Below are positions 42,272 through 51,144 of a stretch of 64,000 bases of DNA, one piece after another; position 1 is the first letter of the stretch; every line of letters begins with the position of its first letter. The position numbers and the translations under genes are program-made. Below the pieces are notes generated by a model, which had not been told where the DNA came from, did no database searches, and saw only the letters and a list, made by a program, of their open reading frames with translations. This DNA comes from Salinibacter altiplanensis (GTDB taxonomy: Bacteria > Bacteroidota > Rhodothermia > Rhodothermales > Salinibacteraceae). The stretch covers positions 258,394 to 322,393 of the forward strand of contig NZ_NCQY01000030.1 of the NCBI RefSeq assembly GCF_002894645.1. The letters are read 5' to 3'.

Positions 42272-43930
42272 TCACAGCTGCTGTCGGCGGAGCACCCAGC
42301 CCTTCGGATCTACCGTGACCTCCGCCCCCGCCGGGGCCGCTACCGATCCGTTCCCCCCCTCCATGGTCACCCGCTTCGTGCGTCCCTCCACGCGCACCGG
42401 CACAGGGACCTCAAACGAGGCGCTCCCGGTCCCGGCCCACGCAAGTCGCAGTCGCCCCTCCTCCCGTCGCGTGTCCAACACAGGGAGTCCAGACTGGTAG
42501 AGATACACCTGGAAAAAGACGTCCAGGGATCGCCCCGAGACCGTTTCTGCAAGCTGAACAAAATCGTGGGTGGTGACGTGGCGGAACGGCACCTCTCCCT
42601 GCGACGCGGTTCCCTCCGGATACGCGAACCGTCGCAGAACCGTGCGGAGCGTTTCCTTCCCGACGACGTAGCGGAGGGTGTGCAGCACCAGGGCCCCACG
42701 GTGGTAGACGTCGCCGTGGTAGATTTCCTCGGCCGTGGTGGAGGCAGTTCGGGCGAGGGCCTGTCCCTCAGACATGCTTTCACGGGCATGGTCCATGCGG
42801 GCATGGTAGGCGCTGTTCCCGTCCAGGCGTTCGGCGTAGAGGGCCTCCAGATAGGTGGCCGTTCCCTCATGGAGCCAGAAGTCCTTCCAGTCGGCGACCG
42901 TCACGAGGTTGCCGTACCACTCGTGGGCCAGCTCGTGGAAATGGAGCGCGTCGAAGGAGGCATCGTACCCGAGGCCCCCAGGTGCAAAGTCGTGTCCGTA
43001 GGCGATCAGCGACTGATGCTCCATCCCGAGGAAGGGCGACTGGGCAAGTCCGTACTTATCCGTTCGGGGCGGGTAGGGCCCGAGCGTTTCTTCGAGGAAC
43101 CGCACCTGGTCCAAAAACCCTGGCAGGGCCCGGGCGGCCCGGGCCGAGTCCGACGGCAGTACGTAGGCCGAGACCGGCACGGCGTCGCCGCTGGTGCTGA
43201 CGTAGGTGGTGTCGAGACGAACGTACGGCGCGGCGTGGAGGGCGACATTGTACGTATTGATCGGCGTCGACACGTGCCACCGGTAGGTCTTTGTCGAGTC
43301 CGACGCCCGCTCCACCGAGCGGAGGCGCCCGTTGGAGGCAGCGACGAGCGTGTCGGGCACCGTGAACGCCAGGTCCATCGAGTCCGGCTCATCGGACGGA
43401 TGGTCCTTCACCGGCCACCAGAGGTCGGCCCCCTCGGCCTGGCACGACGTCGCGATCCAGGGCGCGCCTGACGGGGTCTTATCCCAGGTCAGCCCGCCAT
43501 CCCAGGGAGGATTCGGGGCAACGCGGGGACGTCCCTCGTACGTCACCCTTGCACGGAGGGTGTCGCCGGGCGCGTACGACCGCCCCAGCTCAATCCACAG
43601 CTCGTTCTGCCCGTTCCTGCGTTCTGTGGAACGCCGCATCTCCCCGTTCTCCCCCCTCTCCCAGGCCCGCCGCACAGACAGCCGACGGTCAAGGTTGAGC
43701 ACCAGGACCCCAAGCGTGTCCTCGACCACCGCCCGGACGGCGACCTCCCCGTCGATTCGCTCGCGGGCCGGGGCTACCGTGACGTCCAGGTCGTAGTGCA
43801 GGACGTCGTAGGCTGCCTGCTCAGGGGACAGCGGCCCGCCCGAGTCCTGTGCCGAGGTGGAGGAGCACCCAGCAAGTCCCCACGCGACCAAGAGCAGCAC
43901 GAGACCTCGGGCAACACCGCGATGGACCAT
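42272..43930 (-). CDS. M1-family metallopeptidase, lipoprotein
   Basis: Aminopeptidase-N-like zinc peptidase. 552 residues from ATG 43930, with a signal peptide ending in the lipobox LAGC (Cys22), so it is anchored in the envelope. The zinc site is HELAH (His332, His336) with the distant Glu355 in LHEGTATY; the exopeptidase GxMEN loop appears as GMEHQSLIAYG. The N-terminal beta domain (DVLHYDLDVTVAP) is complete. It lacks the long C-terminal helical domain of PepN, which is common among shorter M1 enzymes. An upstream frame from 44086 is rejected. Confidence 0.93.
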   Translation of the reverse strand: MVHRGVARGLVLLLVAWGLAGCSSTSAQDSGGPLSPEQAAYDVLHYDLDVTVAPARERIDGEVAVRAVVEDTLGVLVLNLDRRLSVRRAWERGENGEMRRSTERRNGQNELWIELGRSYAPGDTLRARVTYEGRPRVAPNPPWDGGLTWDKTPSGAPWIATSCQAEGADLWWPVKDHPSDEPDSMDLAFTVPDTLVAASNGRLRSVERASDSTKTYRWHVSTPINTYNVALHAAPYVRLDTTYVSTSGDAVPVSAYVLPSDSARAARALPGFLDQVRFLEETLGPYPPRTDKYGLAQSPFLGMEHQSLIAYGHDFAPGGLGYDASFDALHFHELAHEWYGNLVTVADWKDFWLHEGTATYLEALYAERLDGNSAYHARMDHARESMSEGQALARTASTTAEEIYHGDVYHRGALVLHTLRYVVGKETLRTVLRRFAYPEGTASQGEVPFRHVTTHDFVQLAETVSGRSLDVFFQVYLYQSGLPVLDTRREEGRLRLAWAGTGSASFEVPVPVRVEGRTKRVTMEGGNGSVAAPAGAEVTVDPKGWVLRRQQL

Positions 43931-43994
43931 TGAGGAAAGAGGACAAGATAGAAATGAAAGAAGGACATTGCCCATCGGCACGGCTCGCACCGCT

Positions 43995-44546
43995 TCATCG
44001 CCCGCCCAGGAAGATCTCCGTATACGCCCACACGCTGCCCAGCGCGAACCCGCAGGCACTCCCGACGAGCCCGACGAGGAGAACATCGAGCAGGAAGAGA
44101 CCGGTCCCGTGCATTGTGAGCGGGTCGTACACGAACACGGACACGGTCAGGACCGCGCAGACCGGAATCGTGATCTTGTTCTTCTCGCGGATGCGCCGGT
44201 ACTCCCCCGACAGTCCCTGCACGCGGTCGACGATGTCTTTGCTCACGCGTACCTTCTCCGCGCTGCGCCACCGCTCCGCGAACGACCGGCGTCGGCCCCG
44301 CCCGCTCGCCCCCTCCTCGTCCGACGCTTCTCCGTTGCGGGCGCCCCGGGACCAGGGGGCATCCTCCGATTCACTCAGGGTCTCGAAGGCCTCTCGGACC
44401 CGCAAAAACTCACGCTGGGCCTCCTCCTTGTCCCCCTCGTCGGCCTGGTCGGGATGACACTCCAGCGCGCGCCGACGGAACGCATGCTTGATTTCTTCCT
44501 GGGACGCCCCCGGATTGATGCCCAAAATGTCGTGGTACGTACTCAT
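43995..44546 (-). CDS. Membrane-anchored J-domain protein
   Basis: 183 residues. The N-terminal J domain spans residues 1-65 (TYHDILGINPGASQEEIKHA) with the HPD signature in ECHPDQA. An acidic/Arg-rich linker follows, then two C-terminal hydrophobic helices (ITIPVCAVLTVSVFVYD and LLDVLLVGLVGSACGFALG). It should recruit DnaK to the inner membrane. It lies between the M1 peptidase and mutS genes on the same strand. Confidence 0.9.
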   Translation of the reverse strand: MSTYHDILGINPGASQEEIKHAFRRRALECHPDQADEGDKEEAQREFLRVREAFETLSESEDAPWSRGARNGEASDEEGASGRGRRRSFAERWRSAEKVRVSKDIVDRVQGLSGEYRRIREKNKITIPVCAVLTVSVFVYDPLTMHGTGLFLLDVLLVGLVGSACGFALGSVWAYTEIFLGGR

Positions 44547-44636
44547 GGCGCCACGATGCCGGATGCAACGGACAGGACATGTGCGTCCTTTGGGTACCCG
44601 TTGAACCCGTCCGGGGGGCGTCTGTTGCGGCCGCCA

Positions 44637-47348
44637 TCAGTCCGCCAGCTTCTCTTTCATCTCCGCCAGTTTCATGAGCGCCTCCACCGGGGTAATGCGG
44701 TTCGGGTCGACCTCGCCGAGCATCTCTTTGATCTCTTCCGCGGCCGGGTCCGGCTGGCCAAAGAGGTGCATCTGGGTGGCCTGACTGTCCTCCAGGTCGG
44801 GCACCGCCTCGGCATCCCCCTTCTCCGCCCGCAGGCCATCCCCCGACGGCAGGTCCTCCGAGGTAGCATCGCCCGTCTCGTCGCCGCCCACCTCCAGATG
44901 CTGACTCTCCAGGTTCCGGAGCACCTCGCGGGCCCGGGCAATCACCGCGTCCGGCAGGCCGGCCATCTTGGCCACCTCGATGCCGTAGGAGTGGTCCGCC
45001 CCGCCCGGGATGAGCTTCCGGAGGAACACGATCTCACCCTCGTGCTCGCTCACCTGGATGCGGTAGTTGTGCACCCGCTCCAGGCGATCGGCCATGGCGT
45101 TGAGCTCGTGGTAGTGGGTCGCGAAGAGGGTCCGCGCCGCCACCTCGGGCCGCTCGTGCAGGTATTCCACGATGGCCCACGCGATCGAGAGGCCGTCGAA
45201 CGTGGACGTCCCGCGCCCCACCTCGTCGAACAGGATGAGGGACCGGGCCGTGGCGTTGTTGAGGATGTTGGCCGCCTCGTTCATCTCGACGAGGAACGTG
45301 CTCTCCCCCGCCGCAAGATTGTCGGACGCCCCGACGCGGGTAAAGATGCGATCGACGACCCCAATCTGGGCTGCGTCCGCGGGCACGAACGAGCCGACCT
45401 GTGCCAGCAGCACGATGAGGCCCACCTGCCGCAGGGCCACGCTTTTCCCCGCCATGTTGGGGCCAGTGATGATAAGGACCTGCTCGTCGTCCGGGTCGAG
45501 GTGCACATCGTTTGGGATGAACGGCTCGCCCGGCGAGAGCGTCTGCTCCACCACCGGATGGCGGCCCTCCTGAATGTCGATGGCGAGCCCGTCGTCCACC
45601 GACGGCCGCGTGTAGTCGTGCTGCTCGGCCCCCTCGGCCAGCCCCGCGAAGCAGTCGAGGTGCGCCAGGAGCTCCGCGTTCTCCTGCAGGAGGCCCGTCT
45701 GCTGGGCAATCCGGTCGCGGAGGTCATTGAACAACTCCTGCTCCAGCGTCTCGATCTTTTCCTCCGCCGTCAGGATCTTCTCTTCCATCTCCTTCAGCTC
45801 CGGCGTCACGTACCGCTCGGAGTCCACGAGCGTCTGCTTGCGAATGTAGTCCTCGGGCACCTTCTCGGCGTGGGTGTTGGTGACCTCGAGGTAGTACCCA
45901 AACACCTTGTTGAAGCCGACCTTAAGGGACGGAATGTCGGTCCGCTCACTCTCTTCCTTCTCCAGGTTGGCCACCCAGTCCTTCCCTTCCTGCGCGATGG
46001 TGCGCAGCTCATCGAGCTCTTCGGAGTGGCCGTCCCGGATGAGTCCCCCTTCACTGATCTTGGCCGGCGGGTCGTCCACGAGGGTGCTCTGGATCTGATC
46101 GACCATTTCGGGACAGGGACGTAGGTCGTCCTCGAGGGCGTCCAGGGCGTCCGAGTCGGCGTCCGTGAGTAGCCCCAACACGTTCGGAAGGCGGCGGAGC
46201 GTGTGTTTAATCGCGATGAGGTCGCCGGGCGCGGCGCGGCCCGTGGCCACCTTGCCCGCCAGTCGCTCCAGGTCCCCCATCTGGTTGAGCTCCGTACGCA
46301 GGTCTTCGCGCAGGGCACGGGCATTGACGAAGGCCTCCACCGCGTCCAGGCGGTGCCGGATGCGCTCCACGTCACGGAGGGGCCGCACCAGCCAGGCGCG
46401 GAGGCGCCGTCCCCCCATTGGGGTTTCCGTCTCGTCGAGGATGCTCACGAGCGTCCCGTCGTGCCCGTCGTCCTGGATGGACTGGACGAGCTCCAGGTTG
46501 CGCTTCGTCTCCGGGTCGAGCGCGATGTGGTCGTCCTTCGAGTAGCGCTTGATCTTGCGGACATGGGGCAGCCTGCCCTTCTGCGTCTCGCCCAGGTAGT
46601 GGAGCGCCGCGCCCGCCGCCACCACCCCCAGGTCCAACTCGTCCACCCCAAAGCCCTTCAACGAATGGGTGTCGAAGTGCTCCAGGAGCGTCTGGTACGC
46701 AAAGTCGTACTTGAAGACCCAGTCGTCCTGCTCGGTGACCGTAAAAGGGAGCTCGCGGAGATGCTGGTCAAGGCGCTCACGTTTTCGTTTGTCTACGATG
46801 ACCTCCGACGGGGCCACCGTTTGGATCAGGTCTTGCACCTGATCGAGGCCGGCCTCGGTGACACTGAACTCGCCCGTGGTGGCGTCGATGAAGGCAAACC
46901 CGATGCGGTCCTTGTCCTGGCCGGCGCCGAAGTGGAGGGCCGCCAAAAAGTTGGACTGCTTGGGGGTCAACAGCTGGTCGTGGAACGAGACGCCGGGCGT
47001 GACCACCTCCACCACATCCCGGTCCACCACCTTGCCGCTTGAGTCGTCGGCGTCTTCCACCTGCTCACAGATCGCTACCCGGAGGCCCGATCGAATGAGC
47101 TTGGGCAGGTGGCTGTCGAGGGCGTGGTGCGGGAACCCCGCCATCGGGACGTCGTCGGCGTCGCCGTTGTTGCGTTCGGTGAGCGTGATCCCGAGCAGTC
47201 GGCTCACCGTCTTCGCGTCGTCGTCGAACGACTCATAAAAGTCGCCCATGCGGAACAGCAGGATCGCCTTCGGGTGACGCTCCTTGATCTTGTAGTACTG
47301 CCGCATGAGGGGCGTACGCCCGCGCTGCTGGGTACTGGACTGGGCCAT
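44637..47348 (-). CDS. mutS: DNA mismatch repair protein MutS
   Basis: Recognises mispairs and starts mismatch repair with MutL. 903 residues from ATG 47348. The mismatch-binding Phe-x-Glu is Phe37/Glu39 in GDFYESF. Connector, lever and clamp regions follow. The ATPase has Walker A GPNMAGKSVALRQ, DEVGRGTSTFDGLSIAWA (Walker B/signature) and FATHYHEL. The C-terminus has an acidic insert (near residues 790-860) before a final helix-turn-helix dimerisation segment (ITPVEALMKLAEMKEKL). The longer frame to 47558 is not supported. mutL is not in the window. Confidence 0.97.
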   Translation of the reverse strand: MAQSSTQQRGRTPLMRQYYKIKERHPKAILLFRMGDFYESFDDDAKTVSRLLGITLTERNNGDADDVPMAGFPHHALDSHLPKLIRSGLRVAICEQVEDADDSSGKVVDRDVVEVVTPGVSFHDQLLTPKQSNFLAALHFGAGQDKDRIGFAFIDATTGEFSVTEAGLDQVQDLIQTVAPSEVIVDKRKRERLDQHLRELPFTVTEQDDWVFKYDFAYQTLLEHFDTHSLKGFGVDELDLGVVAAGAALHYLGETQKGRLPHVRKIKRYSKDDHIALDPETKRNLELVQSIQDDGHDGTLVSILDETETPMGGRRLRAWLVRPLRDVERIRHRLDAVEAFVNARALREDLRTELNQMGDLERLAGKVATGRAAPGDLIAIKHTLRRLPNVLGLLTDADSDALDALEDDLRPCPEMVDQIQSTLVDDPPAKISEGGLIRDGHSEELDELRTIAQEGKDWVANLEKEESERTDIPSLKVGFNKVFGYYLEVTNTHAEKVPEDYIRKQTLVDSERYVTPELKEMEEKILTAEEKIETLEQELFNDLRDRIAQQTGLLQENAELLAHLDCFAGLAEGAEQHDYTRPSVDDGLAIDIQEGRHPVVEQTLSPGEPFIPNDVHLDPDDEQVLIITGPNMAGKSVALRQVGLIVLLAQVGSFVPADAAQIGVVDRIFTRVGASDNLAAGESTFLVEMNEAANILNNATARSLILFDEVGRGTSTFDGLSIAWAIVEYLHERPEVAARTLFATHYHELNAMADRLERVHNYRIQVSEHEGEIVFLRKLIPGGADHSYGIEVAKMAGLPDAVIARAREVLRNLESQHLEVGGDETGDATSEDLPSGDGLRAEKGDAEAVPDLEDSQATQMHLFGQPDPAAEEIKEMLGEVDPNRITPVEALMKLAEMKEKLAD

Positions 47349-47561
47349 GGAGGTCCGGGTGCGGTCAATACATCTGATTCGAGGGGGAGGCCTCCACCGG
47401 GCAACGACAAGCCGTCCTCGTGGACTCGTGGGGCGACCGTCCACAGGCAAGGCCGGCCGCCGCTCGCACGGGGCCTCGACAGTTCGTACCGGTAAAACGT
47501 AGCCGTCCACGCCCCAAATCACAATGGACAACGCCTGGGCCCACCGATCCTTCATCACTCT

Positions 47562-48251
47562 TCAGACGCGGGCCGACGGCCGGCGCTTGAGCGTTCGGAG
47601 ACGTTTTCGGAGGGCGCGCTTGCGGGCCCTGAGGGCCGACTCCGGGTCGGCATCTTCGGCCGCAGGTACGGCCTCGTACGCCCCCGAGGCGTGGAGACGC
47701 TCGATCGAGGCCTCAAGCTCCGACACCGCGTGCCGCAGGGATTCTTTCGTGCCGGGCAGCGATGACTCGGGCGGGGCAGTAGGAGCTCGGGGAAAGCCCC
47801 ACGTCTCCAGGGAGTTGGCGATGGCCTGCACCGCCGCCGGATGCTCGGCGTCAAACGCCGATTCGAGGGCCCGGAACGTAGCGGTCGCCTCTTCATGGTA
47901 CGGATCGGCAACCGTGTCCGGATGACACAGCTTCGTGGCCCGGCGGTAGGTGCCTTTCAGGTCTGGATCGGAGCGGGCCGTCCTCGGGGAGGCCTGCTGC
48001 CGTCGCTCCTGGAACGCGTCGTAGGCCTCCTGGGCATCGTGGTAGGCATTGCGGAGACGCGCGCTCCGCATGCGTGCCTGCGCTGCTTCTTTGAGGCGCG
48101 CCATCTGAAGCCGAAGGACCTCCTCCTGGAGCGGCGCCACTTCCTCTTCGAATTGCGAGTGGGCCGCACGAATCATCTGCTCCAGCTCGGCCTTCTCTCG
48201 CAGGCGACGCGCCAAGGACCGTCGCAAGGATTGGAGATCAGAGCGTGCCAT
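47562..48251 (-). CDS. Coiled-coil protein with a J-like domain
   Basis: 229 residues from ATG 48251 (MARSDLQSLR). Residues 1-80 are coiled coil (LREKAELEQMIRAAHSQFEEE). The middle carries a degenerate J domain: LKGTYRRATKLCHPDTVADP keeps the HPD tripeptide, with helix TFRALESAFD after it. The C-terminus is basic (RKRALRKRLRTLKRRP). It may act as a DnaK co-chaperone or a nucleic-acid-associated factor. The second J-type protein of this neighbourhood lies on the other side of mutS. Confidence 0.78.
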   Translation of the reverse strand: MARSDLQSLRRSLARRLREKAELEQMIRAAHSQFEEEVAPLQEEVLRLQMARLKEAAQARMRSARLRNAYHDAQEAYDAFQERRQQASPRTARSDPDLKGTYRRATKLCHPDTVADPYHEEATATFRALESAFDAEHPAAVQAIANSLETWGFPRAPTAPPESSLPGTKESLRHAVSELEASIERLHASGAYEAVPAAEDADPESALRARKRALRKRLRTLKRRPSARV

Positions 48252-48394
48252 ATCCACAGTAAGGAAGGTTGTGCTGCGGCTTTTCTCTTCGGTGGTTAAA
48301 TGATACACTACGAGTGGGAGATCCGGGGCCCTCTCTCCCCCAGAGGCCCGGAGATCCCCCTCCACCCTGCTTTGCCTCGCTCTTCCTCTACTGC

Positions 48395-48817
48395 ATGTAC
48401 GACGTCCTCCTAATTCCGGTCGATCTCTCCAGCGCCAACGACCACGTTCTCGACAGGGCCCGGGCGCTCTCGACCCCAGGCGACACCCGCATGCTGCTGC
48501 ACCACGCCATCGAAACGCTTCAGGACGAAGCGCCCGGCGAGATGGACGACTTTTACGCGGACCTCCAGCAGGAGGCCGAGAAGAAGTTGGGGGACTGGGC
48601 GTCCACCCTGGCCGAGGACGGGTTTGACGTCGACTCCCTGATCACCTACGGGGAACAAGGCCCCGAGATCACTCGGGTCGCCGAAGAAGAGAACGCGGAC
48701 CTCCTCGTGATGCGATCACACCGCGTCAATCGGGACGATCCGGACAGCCCGGTCGGCACGGTGAGCCACCAGGTGGCCGTCTTCGCTCCCTGCTCCGTTT
48801 ATCTCGTGCGCCCGTAG
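48395..48817 (+). CDS. Universal stress protein (UspA family)
   Basis: 140 residues from ATG 48395 (MYDVLLIPVD). The fold is complete: first strand VLLIPVDLS, helix, then DLLVMRSHRVN and the C-terminal SHQVAVFAPCSVYLVRP. The Gly-x2-Gly-x9-Gly-Ser/Thr ATP-binding motif is only partly kept (MRSHR in place of GxxG), so it may belong to the non-ATP-binding group. Cytosolic. It is divergent from the J-like gene and converges with an outer-membrane protein gene. Confidence 0.9.
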   Translation: MYDVLLIPVDLSSANDHVLDRARALSTPGDTRMLLHHAIETLQDEAPGEMDDFYADLQQEAEKKLGDWASTLAEDGFDVDSLITYGEQGPEITRVAEEENADLLVMRSHRVNRDDPDSPVGTVSHQVAVFAPCSVYLVRP

Positions 48818-48831
48818 GTCACGGATCGCGG

Positions 48832-49512
48832 TCAGAGGGAAACTCGAAAGGCCCCACCGGCCCCGACGGTCACCCCATCGATATTCGTCACCTTCCGTCC
48901 CGTGACGAGTCCCTCCACGGTAACCGACTTGTAGGTGAGCCCGTACCGCAGCCCAATCGTCAGGCCCACGTTGGTCTGGTTGGTGTCCCACGTAGTGAGG
49001 AACAGCGGGGTGGACTGGCTCCGATCCAGATAGGCGTTGTCGGCGGCCACGCCCGGATCCGCCAAAATTCGACGGATGGTGAGTCCCTGGTCGACCGCCC
49101 CGATGATGCGAGGCCGCTCGCCCCGTCGCACCTGAAGGGTGGGTCCCGCAGACATCTGAAGCGTCTGATGAACCGCTCCGTCGGACCGGACGGGCCGCCA
49201 CACGACCGCTGTCGTCACGTTGTAGCGCCGCTGGTCCGCCCACGAGGTGGCCCCCTCGTACGCCCGACGGAGGTCCCGCTGAACAGCGGCGTCGCGGCGC
49301 AGGCCGATCCGCCCGCCCCACGCTCCGGATTCCCACCACGACACGTTGACCCCAATTCCCGTGGCCGTGGAAATCCCGTCCATGAAGACGGCCTGGACGG
49401 TAGAGCCCACGTCCCATCGATCCGACGTCTCCATTTGCGGCTGGGCCTCGGCAGGAACACACATCGAAAGGAAGAGAACGGCAGACACCACGTGCAGAAC
49501 CGAGGTTCGCAT
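48832..49512 (-). CDS. Exported beta-strand-rich protein, probably outer membrane
   Basis: 226 residues from ATG 49512. Signal peptide MRTSVLHVVSAVLFLSMCVPAEA, then alternating-polarity strands (GSTVQAVFMDGIS, GIGVNVSWWES, YNVTTAVVWRPV, VGLTIGLRYGLTYK) ending in FRVSL. Composition and length suit a small 8- to 10-strand outer-membrane barrel. No domain recognised. An upstream ATG at 49551 would put 13 residues before the signal peptide and is less likely. Confidence 0.72.
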   Translation of the reverse strand: MRTSVLHVVSAVLFLSMCVPAEAQPQMETSDRWDVGSTVQAVFMDGISTATGIGVNVSWWESGAWGGRIGLRRDAAVQRDLRRAYEGATSWADQRRYNVTTAVVWRPVRSDGAVHQTLQMSAGPTLQVRRGERPRIIGAVDQGLTIRRILADPGVAADNAYLDRSQSTPLFLTTWDTNQTNVGLTIGLRYGLTYKSVTVEGLVTGRKVTNIDGVTVGAGGAFRVSL

Positions 49513-49729
49513 GACGAAGCGACCGTCGGGGAAAGCGCAGCGACGCAGCATGGCGTTCCAGATTTTTATAAGCAGAAAGCTTCACGCCGAACACAATGTT
49601 TGAGAACTGAAAAAGTTTTGGGGTTCATGCAGGGGGGCTGCTCGGAACGTTCTTTCGCCCCTGGGCTTTGAGGCGACTGTTGTACACGGCCGCTGCTGGC
49701 CTTTTCCCCATGCTCTGAACGCCCCCTAC

Positions 49730-50674
49730 ATGGTCTACGGCATCACCGGAAACCCAACCAAGGATGCGCTCTGGGCCCCGTTGGCGAGGCTCATCGACCG
49801 ACTGCTAGATGACAACCTCCCGTTCCGGATCCACGAGCCCATCGCCACTGGCCTGATGGAACATGATCTCTTTGCCGAGGACGTGTGCCGCACCCATGCC
49901 GTGGACGACGTGGCGGAGGCCGGCGACGTTGTGCTCTCCTTCGGCGGGGACGGCACCCTCCTGCGCACCGCCCACCGGACAGGGCCCAACGGCACACCGC
50001 TTTTGGGCGTCAACATCGGTCGCCTCGGGTTCCTCGCCGACATTGAAATCGAGCAGATCCACGACGCCATCGACGCCCTGGAGGCCGGGAACTACCGGAC
50101 GGAGGAACGGCTGGTCCTTCAGGCCAACCTGGAGGCCGGCTCCGGGCTCGACACCGAGTGGGCCCTCAACGAGTTCGTCCTGGACCGCAGCGGGGCAGCC
50201 GGGCTCATCGAAATTGAGGTCGTCGTCGATGGCACCCCCTTGAACACCTACTGGGCCGACGGCCTCATCATTGGTACCCCCACGGGCTCTACCGCATACT
50301 CGCTCTCGACCGGCGGCCCCATTATCACCCCTGGGGTGGACGCCATCATTCTAAACCCCATCGCCCCTCATACCCTCACGGTTCGTCCGATCGTGCTCTC
50401 GGCCGACGCCACTGTCACCTGTCAGGTCCGTGAAAACGATCAACCGTACGTCTTTGCTGCGGACGGACAAAGCACAATGTTCGACGAGCACAATCTGGAG
50501 TTCAGCGTGGAGCGGGCCGACCACACAGTCAATCTCGTCAAGCTCCCTGGACAACACTTTTTCCACACGCTCCGGTCGAAACTGATGTGGGGCGTGCGTC
50601 GTTCGGGGGACTCGGACGAAGGGGGGCAGCCCATCTCCACCCCCCACGACCCCTCCTCGTTGAAGGGGGAGTGA
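49730..50674 (+). CDS. nadK: NAD kinase
   Basis: Phosphorylates NAD to NADP. 314 residues. The GGDGT motif is at residues 72-76 (VLSFGGDGTLLR). NE follows in ALNEFVLDR, and the conserved TPTGSTAYSLSTGGP segment lies near residue 190, with the C-terminal domain (ILNPIAPHTLTVRPIVL) complete. The extended acidic tail after about residue 290 (GDSDEGGQP) is probably a salt adaptation. Start ATG 49730. tRNA-Phe follows 60 bases downstream. Confidence 0.95.
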   Translation: MVYGITGNPTKDALWAPLARLIDRLLDDNLPFRIHEPIATGLMEHDLFAEDVCRTHAVDDVAEAGDVVLSFGGDGTLLRTAHRTGPNGTPLLGVNIGRLGFLADIEIEQIHDAIDALEAGNYRTEERLVLQANLEAGSGLDTEWALNEFVLDRSGAAGLIEIEVVVDGTPLNTYWADGLIIGTPTGSTAYSLSTGGPIITPGVDAIILNPIAPHTLTVRPIVLSADATVTCQVRENDQPYVFAADGQSTMFDEHNLEFSVERADHTVNLVKLPGQHFFHTLRSKLMWGVRRSGDSDEGGQPISTPHDPSSLKGE

Positions 50675-50734
50675 AACACCGGGGACGGTCGTTGACAGGC
50701 GCGGGTGAGGCTAGTACATTCGTGGGTGTTGCGT

Positions 50735-50807
50735 GGTCAGGTAGCTCAGGTGGTAGAGCAACGGCCTGAAAAGCCGTGTGTCGGCGGTTCGAATCCGCCC
50801 CTGACCA
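50735..50807 (+). tRNA. tRNA-Phe (anticodon GAA)
   Basis: A 73-base cloverleaf. The acceptor stem pairs GGTCAGG with CCTGACC, discriminator A. The D arm is GCTC/GAGC, the anticodon stem ACGGC/GCCGT around CTGAAAA (anticodon GAA), and the T arm GGCGG/CCGCC with TTCGAAT. The 3' CCA is not encoded (ACTT follows). A hairpin terminator lies directly downstream. Confidence 0.97.
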
Positions 50808-50813
50808 CTTCTC

Positions 50814-50857
50814 CCCCGCTTTCCGCCGCACAGCGGCGCAGAGCGGGGCTTTTGTTT
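50814..50857 (+). terminator. Rho-independent terminator after tRNA-Phe
   Basis: CCCCGCT (50814-50820) pairs with AGCGGGG (50842-50848); inside it CGCCGC pairs with GCGGCG around a 3-base loop. The stem is followed by CTTTTGTTT. The remaining bases up to fumC (50858-51144) hold no gene that I can support. Confidence 0.85.
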
Positions 50858-51144
50858 GGTGCGGACGGTCATCGCATGTCGTTCATCGGATTCCCGTCCC
50901 TCCTCCTTCGCCATGTGACGACCCGGCCCACACGGACTTTCACAGGCGTTTTTTCGCAGGCGCGACCCGTCCCGACGGCGTTCCGGCCCCTCCGGCCCCA
51001 GGCCCGGATCACATCCACGAGTGCGGAGTCCGAGACGCGGGGCGTTCGCCCTGCGTGGGGTCGAGCCCAGTCCGTCGCCCCTCGCTCGACGCCGAGGCCG
51101 CACAGTGCCCTTTCGCTTCCCGCTTCATCTGCCTCTTTCTCGCA

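Noticed and set aside
43857-46124. 755-codon plus-strand frame opposite the J-domain gene and mutS
   Set aside because: It has no signal, domain or start context, and mutS on the other strand is beyond doubt.
50776-51144. Upstream extension of fumC
   Set aside because: It would begin inside tRNA-Phe and cross the tRNA terminator; family proteins start at the MSSDYRTES methionine.
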